From positions 1 to 64,000 of the forward strand of contig NZ_WIXM01000008.1 of NCBI RefSeq assembly GCF_010993965.1: a stretch of 64,000 nt of DNA, written 5' to 3'. Source of the stretch: Gracilibacillus sp. YIM 98692. Its GTDB lineage: Bacteria; Bacillota; Bacilli; Bacillales; Amphibacillaceae. Shown piece after piece: positions 56,022 through 63,199 of the stretch; position 1 is the stretch's first letter; each line of letters starts with the position of its first letter. The notes below the pieces were generated by a model. That model saw only the letters and a program-made list of their open reading frames with translations, was not told where the DNA came from and ran no database searches. A program made the position numbers and the translations under genes.

Positions 56022-57197
56022 TTATAAATGTATAGCCTGCTGATTTTTATATTGTTTTGGCGTGATATTGGTATATTTTTTAAATATTTTGGTGAAATAA
56101 CTTTGATCGGTAAATTGTAACTTCTGAGATATTTCCGTTAAGCTTTGGTTTGTGAATGACATTAATTTTTTAGCTTCTTCTACTTTTTCTTTTTGTATAT
56201 AATGAGAGACAGGCATGCCAACTTCTTTTTTAAATTGTGTAGAGATATAACCAGGTGAGACATTCACAAACTCTGCCAATTCAGTTAAACTCAACTCTTC
56301 ATATATATACATATAAATATAATCTAAACAATCTTTCAATAATTTTGAATATTTATTTCGTTTATGATGATACACATATTCTGCAAAGGTTTCCAATGCT
56401 TGGACATGTAAATGGATTACTTGATTAGCAGTCTTTGCTTCTTCTACTTTAACAATCATTTCATCACTCAAAGTCTTTGCTAATTCATGATTTATTCCTC
56501 CATCAATGGCAGATCGAGTTGCAAGAGTTATAGCAGAAATAGCAAAATTCTTCTTATTTCGGACATAGCTATTCTTAGCTAACACCGCTGGTCTTAATTT
56601 ATGTCTAATTTGATGGTGTTTCAATAAATCTTCTTTTCTTCCCTCTTTGATACACTGAAATACCTCTCGTTCAAGAGAGAATGGAGGATGAAAATCTTGG
56701 TCTTGCCTTCTGTTAGAAGCAGCTAATTCAATCGTTGATATTATTTTGTCAACGTTACCATTAATATATTTGCTATCATATAACTCAATGTTTGACACTT
56801 TTTTCTGAAACACTAAGAAATAAAGTAATTTGCCCATTAATACTGTTGTATCATGTGATAAAAGGGACAATCGATTATAATGATCTAGTATTTTGGATGT
56901 TTTCACATAAACCGAATGATCATTCGCTAACCCTTTAGCAATATTTCGAGAGATGGGATAATAAAGAATAGGCCCTACTACAAACATTCCTTTATATTGA
57001 TCATCCTTATACACATATAAAAGAATAAAATATTCCTCAAGCGCTGTTTTTCTTATAATTGGATGATTTTGCTCATATTTATATTCTTTCATTTCATTCA
57101 GCCAATGGTTTTCATTCAAATATAAAGGATTTATAGCAGGGCTTGCAGAAGTACAATATAATATATGATTGATGGAGTTCAGATAAGTTACCGTCAC
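56022..57197 (-). CDS. AraC-family regulator, N terminus apparently frameshifted
   Basis: This is a 391-residue open frame, paralogous to the regulator at 41355. It has an N-terminal sensor-like region and an AraC domain at about 285-388 (LSLTELAEFVNVSPGYISTQF, closing YTNITPKQYKN). The frame opens with a GTG that has no ribosome-binding site and lacks the first about 20 residues of its paralogue. Those residues are found one frame over at 57194-57247. One extra A in the AAA run near 57198-57200 would restore a full gene. Whether this is a real mutation, a sequencing error or frameshifting cannot be told here. It leads the transcript into FGE (19-bp gap). Confidence 0.8.
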   Translation of the reverse strand: MTVTYLNSINHILYCTSASPAINPLYLNENHWLNEMKEYKYEQNHPIIRKTALEEYFILLYVYKDDQYKGMFVVGPILYYPISRNIAKGLANDHSVYVKTSKILDHYNRLSLLSHDTTVLMGKLLYFLVFQKKVSNIELYDSKYINGNVDKIISTIELAASNRRQDQDFHPPFSLEREVFQCIKEGRKEDLLKHHQIRHKLRPAVLAKNSYVRNKKNFAISAITLATRSAIDGGINHELAKTLSDEMIVKVEEAKTANQVIHLHVQALETFAEYVYHHKRNKYSKLLKDCLDYIYMYIYEELSLTELAEFVNVSPGYISTQFKKEVGMPVSHYIQKEKVEEAKKLMSFTNQSLTEISQKLQFTDQSYFTKIFKKYTNITPKQYKNQQAIHL

Positions 57198-57247
57198 TTT
57201 ATAAGCATCTGAACAAGCTCGGCTATATATTCCATATCATCATGCAT
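57194..57247 (-). pseudogene. Out-of-frame 5' fragment of the AraC regulator gene
   Basis: Minus-strand ATG at 57247 opens 17 codons (MHDDMEYIAELVQMLIK) and then a TGA. The stretch MEYIAELVQMLIK lines up with FEFVGKLMYETFQ of the paralogue at 41355, and the next frame continues VTVTYLNS against IPILYMNN. GAGAGGTGG lies upstream, with the hairpin GTTGGTTT-CC-AAACCAAC between it and the ATG. This is the true start of the regulator gene, cut off by a one-base shift. Confidence 0.65.
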
Positions 57248-57310
57248 GTTGGTTTCCAAACCAACCACCTCTCTATCATTGCCTCTTGATTTTTCCTATC
57301 ACGGCTTTTT

Positions 57311-57847
57311 CTAGTATAGCACGACACCCGTAATCCCTGAAATAAGTATTACATAAATAGGGTGCAGACGCAGTTTAATTAATGCAAAAAAGGAAAGCCC
57401 AAAGATCATAGCTAAGCTCAGACTTTGCCAAGAGATGGATCCAACCACATTATTCGTAATAGCAAAACGTAATGCAGCATAAATAATTAAACCAGTAATA
57501 ATTGGACGAAGACCATAAAAGGCGGATTTTACTAACCGCAGTTCATTAAAGCGGAAAAAGAAAGAAGCAATTATTAAAATGATGAGCAAAGATGGAATAA
57601 CCATGCCTAAAGCGGAAACGATCGCTCCATATATGCCTGCTGTTTGATACCCAACAAAGATCGCACTATTTGTTGCGATTGGTCCAGGTGACATCCCAGC
57701 TATCGCAATCACATCTGTAAATTCTTGTGTAGTCATCCAACCATGGTTAGAAACTTCCATCTCAATCACTGGAATCATCGCATAACCGCCGCCAAATGAA
57801 ACAAAGCCGATCATTAAAAATGTCCAAAATAGTTCTAACAATACCAT
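57311..57847 (-). CDS. Chromate transporter family protein, short CHR subunit 2
   Basis: This is a 178-residue membrane protein of the CHR family with five or six helices. The family marks are FVSFGGGYAMIPVIE and GMSPGPIATNSAIFVGY. Short CHR proteins work in pairs, equal to the two halves of long ChrA. They export chromate or, in some cases, move other anions; sulfate is a chemical analogue of chromate. It lies 28 bp after its partner. ATG 57847 is used; a TTG at 57850 is possible. No obvious terminator follows. Confidence 0.88.
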   Translation of the reverse strand: MVLLELFWTFLMIGFVSFGGGYAMIPVIEMEVSNHGWMTTQEFTDVIAIAGMSPGPIATNSAIFVGYQTAGIYGAIVSALGMVIPSLLIILIIASFFFRFNELRLVKSAFYGLRPIITGLIIYAALRFAITNNVVGSISWQSLSLAMIFGLSFFALIKLRLHPIYVILISGITGVVLY

Positions 57848-57875
57848 CAATTTTTGTCCCCCTTGTTTGTAGTAA

Positions 57876-58475
57876 TTACTCGTTTGTTTTTATTTCTTCA
57901 TCTTTTTCTAACCGTGTTACAATTCCAAACCAATCTTTTATTTTGACAACCAATACTCCAACTCCAATCCCACTAAGAATTATGAGAACAGGATGAAGGT
58001 GTAAGAAAAACAAAATCCCCACAGTAAACGCTGTAATGACTACAGTTGTTTTATCGTATACTGCCGTTAAACCAATTTTATATGCTGCAAACAAAATAAG
58101 TGCGACAATAGAAGCCCGAATAGCAACAAATGCTGACTCAACATATGGATTATCTTTTACAAATAAAAATAAGATGCTTAAAGCAACGACAATTAAAAAT
58201 GTTGGTATTAAAACACCTGTCATCGCTGCAATGGCTCCTCTAACACCTGCTAATCGAAACCCTATAAACGTAGCCGAATTAATCGCAATCGCTCCTGGCA
58301 CGGATTCTGCAATCGCAAATATTTCGGAAACGTCTTTCGTTTTCACCCATTTACGCCTTTCCACCACTTCACGCTCAATCATTGGGATCATGGCATAACC
58401 GCCACCAAAAGTAACTGGCCCTATTTTAAAAAAGGAGCAAAAAATTTGCATTAAGTATTTCCAATTTGTTTTCAC
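57876..58475 (-). CDS. Chromate transporter family protein, short CHR subunit 1
   Basis: This is a 199-residue CHR family membrane protein, with signature IGPVTFGGGYAMIPMIEREVV and ESVPGAIAINSATFIGFRLAG. The GTG at 58475 (MKTNWKYL) is preferred because AGGAGG precedes it; an in-frame ATG at 58499 lies ahead of that ribosome-binding site. With the next gene it forms a two-protein transporter. Close to a locus that releases much sulfate in the cytoplasm, an anion-export role for sulfate is tempting, but this is inference only. Confidence 0.88.
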   Translation of the reverse strand: MKTNWKYLMQIFCSFFKIGPVTFGGGYAMIPMIEREVVERRKWVKTKDVSEIFAIAESVPGAIAINSATFIGFRLAGVRGAIAAMTGVLIPTFLIVVALSILFLFVKDNPYVESAFVAIRASIVALILFAAYKIGLTAVYDKTTVVITAFTVGILFFLHLHPVLIILSGIGVGVLVVKIKDWFGIVTRLEKDEEIKTNE

Positions 58476-58567
58476 AAGAACTCCTCCTATTTTTATCATC
58501 GTACAAATGTATTATAACACACTTTTGTCCAAAATGAACTAAAGTTGCAAAATTTTAAAATTAAAAA

Positions 58568-58606
58568 AAAGACACTCCAAATCAATATCAAATTTGGAGT
58601 GTCTTT
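58568..58606 (-). terminator. Strong terminator after the GH97 gene
   Basis: A perfect 15-bp inverted repeat (58568-58582 with 58592-58606) is followed by T9 on the minus strand. It begins 17 bp past the GH97 stop codon. Confidence 0.92.
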
Positions 58607-58623
58607 ATACATCTAGTAATTCA

Positions 58624-61600
58624 TTAATCTACCAATGTTAATGTGACATTATCAATCTGTAAATTCGCTTCATCTAATGCTTCTTGGTAGAAAGCAATTT
58701 CTAGAGTACCATTCGTGACTTCAACAGTTTCCGTTATTTGCGTATACTCATCCCCATGCTCAATATTCGTATATACAGGGTCGCCTCCGTGACCTGTTAG
58801 TTCCATTCTGCTTATTTCAGGTATGCCATTATTTTGTTTCACCATGGCACTGACTGTATACGTACCGTTTTCCAGCTCGGTTACCTGCTGATAGACCTTT
58901 GCTGTATAGGCATCATCATACCAAATCCAATATTTGCTTCCTTCATATGCATCATTCGCATCTACACCGCCAAGGCCACTACCTGTTAAAGTCCAACCCG
59001 TTGTTCCATTCTCGAAATCTCCGTTCACTAGTTTATTCATTGGATCATCATAGCCAGGTACCTCTACATATGGCTGTTCTTCACCTTCTACAAATATCTC
59101 TAGTGGATCAATTGGACCTTTATATAACCCACCTCCACCTGAAGCATCGAAAACCCTAATACTCAGTACATTTTCCTCCCCATACTGTATCGCTTCTGCT
59201 GGAATGACATATTCTCTATCCCAATCCCATGCTGTAGTCATTCCTTCCCCACCTTCGCCTGTTGGGAATGTTCCAGATTGACCAATTAACTCCCCGTTTA
59301 AGTACGTTTTATCGACATCATCAATTCTTCCTAACCTTACTTTCAAGGAATGACCTTCCCACTCCGCAGGAATCTTAACCGTTTTTCTGTACCAGCCATA
59401 TACATTGTCTTCTGTATAATTAGAGTGATCCTCCCAGCTTGCTGGTAATGTGACGATTTCCCATTTAGTGTCGTCAAAATCCGCGTCTTTCCAGCTAGAA
59501 TGATCTCCTTTTTGGAACAACCATTCTCCTGCCATTTCAATAGAAGGTAATCCTATCGTTTTAGGATTTAAATCGCCAATAGAAACTTCGTATACACCAA
59601 CCGATTCTTCAGGCTGATACGTCATCACGACTTCTTTACTAGCACCGCCAGCTTGGGCAGGTACTTCTATGGTTTCCTTGATTACAACTTTTCCATCTAC
59701 ATAAAATGGAACCTCTATTTCTCCTGCATAGGTTCCTAGATTAACAACATCGGCTCTTGCTGTAATCGTTTGATCTTCTACTATTACATCCAGGTTATAA
59801 AATTCAAATGTTGGTTCCTTCTCATTTACTGTTACTTGCATTGGTTTTAGATCATTTACTTGAACTTGGTAATCTCTAGGCTCAAATAGTTTATGATAGG
59901 TTAAACTAACTTCTTTCGTGCTTTTAGGATCTACCCTTACAAAATTTTCAGCTACTGTTTCGCCATCGATTTGTAGTTCAATTTTTTCACCAACAATATC
60001 ATTTCCTTTATTTCTAACATGAACCTTCACTTCAAATTCATCATTTGATTGTATAGCTTCAGGCACATCTGAATAGGAAACTTTCACTCTTGGATCCTTG
60101 TAATTTGGCAGTTTTGCAATCTCTTTTTTCGATGCTGGATATATTCTAACCGCTTGCCCTCCACCAGCAGCAAGCGAAGCTGTTAATGTATCCTGTGACT
60201 TTACAATTACTTTATTGATCGAAACAGCTGTTGGATTCGTTTCCAAATCAGTGTCCGCTGCATCAGAATAAATTTCTGCTACATATTTTTTCCCTTCATC
60301 CAAGAAGTCAAGTGGTACTTCCAAGTCTCTTCCATTTTCATCTGTAATACTTCCTACATACCACTCTTCATCACTGCGTCTTACAATGGTAGCATAATCA
60401 CCAATTTCAGCATTCGGTACCATAATATCATCCCATGTTACTGGGACATCTTTAATAAACTTAAATTCTGGCAGGATGTTCCCATCTTCATCCTTATAGT
60501 TTTCAGGGAAATCGGCAGCCATCTGTGTTCCAGTTGAAATAGTCACATATAATGCCAGCTGCTTAGCACGTGTGGAATGAACTCTTGTATCGGCATGAGA
60601 TATCTCAACATCAAATATTCCAGGTGTGAAATCGATTGGTCCAGCCATCATTCTAGTAAATGGAAGGATTGTGTCATGTTCTGGCGGATTATTTTCGTCA
60701 CCAAAAGCAGCATATTCCATTCCCATTACTCCTTCACGACTCATCCAATTTGGATAAGTACGTTCAAGGCCTGTCGATTTAATCGGTTCATGTGTATTAA
60801 TCATAATTTGATAATCAGCTGCTTTTTTTACTGCATTATTATAGTGATTCACCATATATTGGCCATGGTGTTTCTGACCCTCTGGGTTATGAATACCATG
60901 GTCGGCAACATATCCACTCTTAATCGCATGAATGCCTAAGTCTTGATACATACTATAGGCATCATCCATCTGCTCCTCGTAGTTAAGGATATCTCCAGAT
61001 GTTTCATTATGCATAATATAAGATACGTTACGATCTGTGGCGTACTGAACGACTTCCTCTAGATCATAGTCAGGGTACGATTCCGTAAAACTAAATTCAT
61101 CACCATTATCTATCCAATTACCATCCCAGCCTATGTTCCAGCCTTCTACTAAAAGGCCAATATTCTGATTTTCCGTATCTAGATAGTCATTCGCAAAGTC
61201 AATGTATCGCTTAGCGTTTTCCGTTGTGGCCCCATGCCTTTCGCCAGATGCCCAAGTGGATTTCCCACTTATCATCTCCCACCAAACGCCAACATATTTT
61301 AGTGGCTCAATCCATGAGGTATCTTCTAGCTTTGATGGTTCATTTAGATTTAAAATCATATCTGATTCCACAAGATCTCCAGCATCTTCCCCGATTTCAA
61401 TTGTTCTCCATGGCGTTTCAATTGGGAACGTGTCTTTTTTCACCTTTACACCATCTGGCCATGGTGCTAAATAGCTTTCGAGCGTATTGCCCTTCCCATC
61501 AACTGCTTTTAAGGCCATTCCAGCGTAATCGATTAAAGCAGCCTCATGTACGGTAAGATGAATTCCTTCCGGGGTTTTCATCGTAAAAGGAGTGCTAACT

Positions 61601-62217
61601 TCTTGGACCTCACTTAGAGGAGTTTCTGTGTAATTATATTCATAGCTATCCCAGTCATTTGGTATCCACCAAGACGTATTATTATTTGCAAATTGAAATT
61701 CTGTATCCTCTGACATAATTTCGATTTGATTACTATTGAAACCATCCTTCTCTGGTAAAACATATCTAAAACCAATGCCATCATCAAAAACTCTGAAGAT
61801 GAGATTCATTTTTCGCTTTGGCGTTTCCCTTTCCTGTAAGTATACCGTTAATTCATTGTAATGGTTTTTAATTTCACTTTTTTCACCCCATACAGGCTCC
61901 CAAGTTTCATGAAAAGTATCTGTAGTTGTTTTTATGATTTCAAAATTATTTTTTAATGGAAGTTCCTCTTTAAAAGTAAATCCTAAATTTGAGGGATTAA
62001 TAATGTTAATGTCGTTGTAAGAAAGTTGATAACTCGGCTCCCCGCTATCCGTAAGATGAAAGCCTAAATTAATTTTCCCGTTAGGCGAGGTAATCGTGGT
62101 GGTATCCGTTTCGGTTGATTGCGAAGAAGGTGTTGCCTGGACACTTAGTACGGCAGAAAAAACTAGCATGATCATGAACAAAAAATAGAGTATTTTTCCA
62201 ACCTTATTATTTTTCAA
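58624..62217 (-). CDS. Secreted multidomain GH97 alpha-glucosidase
   Basis: This exported protein has about 1197 residues. A signal peptide (about 1-28, ending SVQA) is followed by the GH97 N-terminal beta-sandwich and catalytic barrel (to about 650). The glutamates expected for the inverting SusB-like branch are seen at about 405 (HNETSG), 477 (NTHEPIK) and 495 (MSREGVMGMEY). The site where retaining members have a nucleophilic aspartate reads IKSGYV, so inversion is predicted. Then come two CARDB-like domains (about 730-905), a GH2-type sugar-binding domain (about 905-1045) and a CBM4/9-like module (about 1060-1197). The start is a TTG at 62217 with GAGGAGG 5 bases upstream; the in-frame ATG at 62274 would bury the signal peptide. 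A cre lies upstream. The likely substrate is alpha-gluco-oligosaccharide. Confidence 0.9.
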   Translation of the reverse strand: MKNNKVGKILYFLFMIMLVFSAVLSVQATPSSQSTETDTTTITSPNGKINLGFHLTDSGEPSYQLSYNDINIINPSNLGFTFKEELPLKNNFEIIKTTTDTFHETWEPVWGEKSEIKNHYNELTVYLQERETPKRKMNLIFRVFDDGIGFRYVLPEKDGFNSNQIEIMSEDTEFQFANNNTSWWIPNDWDSYEYNYTETPLSEVQEVSTPFTMKTPEGIHLTVHEAALIDYAGMALKAVDGKGNTLESYLAPWPDGVKVKKDTFPIETPWRTIEIGEDAGDLVESDMILNLNEPSKLEDTSWIEPLKYVGVWWEMISGKSTWASGERHGATTENAKRYIDFANDYLDTENQNIGLLVEGWNIGWDGNWIDNGDEFSFTESYPDYDLEEVVQYATDRNVSYIMHNETSGDILNYEEQMDDAYSMYQDLGIHAIKSGYVADHGIHNPEGQKHHGQYMVNHYNNAVKKAADYQIMINTHEPIKSTGLERTYPNWMSREGVMGMEYAAFGDENNPPEHDTILPFTRMMAGPIDFTPGIFDVEISHADTRVHSTRAKQLALYVTISTGTQMAADFPENYKDEDGNILPEFKFIKDVPVTWDDIMVPNAEIGDYATIVRRSDEEWYVGSITDENGRDLEVPLDFLDEGKKYVAEIYSDAADTDLETNPTAVSINKVIVKSQDTLTASLAAGGGQAVRIYPASKKEIAKLPNYKDPRVKVSYSDVPEAIQSNDEFEVKVHVRNKGNDIVGEKIELQIDGETVAENFVRVDPKSTKEVSLTYHKLFEPRDYQVQVNDLKPMQVTVNEKEPTFEFYNLDVIVEDQTITARADVVNLGTYAGEIEVPFYVDGKVVIKETIEVPAQAGGASKEVVMTYQPEESVGVYEVSIGDLNPKTIGLPSIEMAGEWLFQKGDHSSWKDADFDDTKWEIVTLPASWEDHSNYTEDNVYGWYRKTVKIPAEWEGHSLKVRLGRIDDVDKTYLNGELIGQSGTFPTGEGGEGMTTAWDWDREYVIPAEAIQYGEENVLSIRVFDASGGGGLYKGPIDPLEIFVEGEEQPYVEVPGYDDPMNKLVNGDFENGTTGWTLTGSGLGGVDANDAYEGSKYWIWYDDAYTAKVYQQVTELENGTYTVSAMVKQNNGIPEISRMELTGHGGDPVYTNIEHGDEYTQITETVEVTNGTLEIAFYQEALDEANLQIDNVTLTLVD

Positions 62218-62324
62218 ATAAATCCTCCTCTTTTTTATTTCATATGAAAGAAGCCATGTCTTTTTTGACATCATAATCCTACCATTTCAATAATATTTCC
62301 TCCCCTTTCTGAATATACAATTAA

Positions 62325-62338
62325 ATAAAACGCTTACA
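62325..62338. promoter_or_regulatory. cre upstream of the GH97 gene
   Basis: ATAAAACGCTTACA matches 12 of 14 positions of TGWAANCGNTNWCA, about 110 bp before the TTG start. The remainder of the 314-bp gap up to 62531 is AT-rich, with the terminator below and nothing else recognised. Confidence 0.55.
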
Positions 62339-62470
62339 TTTACTATTGTAGTAAAATTTTGTCTTATTAAAGATATAAAAATCTGTACTATCTTATTATT
62401 TTCTTCATTTTTTTAAGGTGCAAATTCTGATATTTAAGTTGTTTTTAAATCTATTAATGGATCTAACGAC

Positions 62471-62498
62471 AAAAAACCCCATTTTAAAAGCGAGGGTT
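62471..62498 (-). terminator. Terminator after the KDPG aldolase gene
   Basis: On the minus strand AACCC and GGGTT form a short stem followed by T5-6. A second small stem (TACGAAT with ATTCGTA, about 62508-62527) lies between it and the stop codon. Confidence 0.6.
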
Positions 62499-62531
62499 CA
62501 GTAATTTGTACGAATCTACACATTCGTATCA

Positions 62532-63170
62532 TCAGTTTCTAGCAAACTTCACAGCTTCTACAAATTTCGTTGCTTTTTGTTCTAATTGTTGCAAATAAGC
62601 TTCTGTGATCTCGTCTGCAGCTTGAACTAGTGTACTGCCAGCACCTACTGCGACAGCTCCAGCTTGGATATAATCAGCCGTATTATCTACATCAATACCA
62701 CCTGTTGGCATTAACGGAATATGTGGCAGCGGACCTTTCACATCTTTGAAAAAACGAGGTCCCACTACACTTGCTGGAAATACTTTAATCATATCCGCAC
62801 CATGCTCGTAAGCTGTTAAAATCTCTGTCGGTGTAAAAGCACCTGCGACAGAAACTGCTCCATATCGTTTGGTCATTTCAATCGTTTCTTTTCTTACAGT
62901 TGGGGAAAAAACAAAAGAGGCACCTGCCATAAGTGCGGCACGAGCCGTTTCTGCGTCTAACACAGTCCCCGCTCCTACCTGTACTTCTTCGCCTAGCTCG
63001 TCCTTTACTTTCTCAATCAAAGTTAAAACTTTCGGTGTTTCTACCGTAATTTCTAGTGCTTTGACACCGCCTTTACTTAACGCTTTCGCTATAGGGATAA
63101 TCGTATCTGGTGTTGTCTTGCGCATAACCGCAACAACTCCAGTATCTATCATTTGATTCAGTACTGACAT
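62532..63170 (-). CDS. kdgA: 2-keto-3-deoxy-6-phosphogluconate (KDPG) aldolase
   Basis: This is a 212-residue class I aldolase that cleaves KDPG to pyruvate and glyceraldehyde 3-phosphate, the end of uronate and Entner-Doudoroff catabolism. The Schiff-base lysine is Lys129 in DMIKVFPAS, and the catalytic glutamate is Glu44 in EITVET. VGAGTVLD and PTGGID are the phosphate and substrate loops. A KDPGal-specific relative cannot be excluded. GAGGAGGA precedes the ATG. It lies 29 bp after a fructuronate reductase-type gene, so the pair belongs to a hexuronate pathway that continues beyond the window. Confidence 0.94.
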   Translation of the reverse strand: MSVLNQMIDTGVVAVMRKTTPDTIIPIAKALSKGGVKALEITVETPKVLTLIEKVKDELGEEVQVGAGTVLDAETARAALMAGASFVFSPTVRKETIEMTKRYGAVSVAGAFTPTEILTAYEHGADMIKVFPASVVGPRFFKDVKGPLPHIPLMPTGGIDVDNTADYIQAGAVAVGAGSTLVQAADEITEAYLQQLEQKATKFVEAVKFARN

Positions 63171-63199
63171 CGTATCCTCCTCTTAAAACATCTTTTATA

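Noticed and set aside
62218-62274. ATG start of the GH97 gene at 62274
   Set aside because: It would place 19 charged residues before the signal peptide; the TTG at 62217 has a strong GAGGAGG at ideal spacing.
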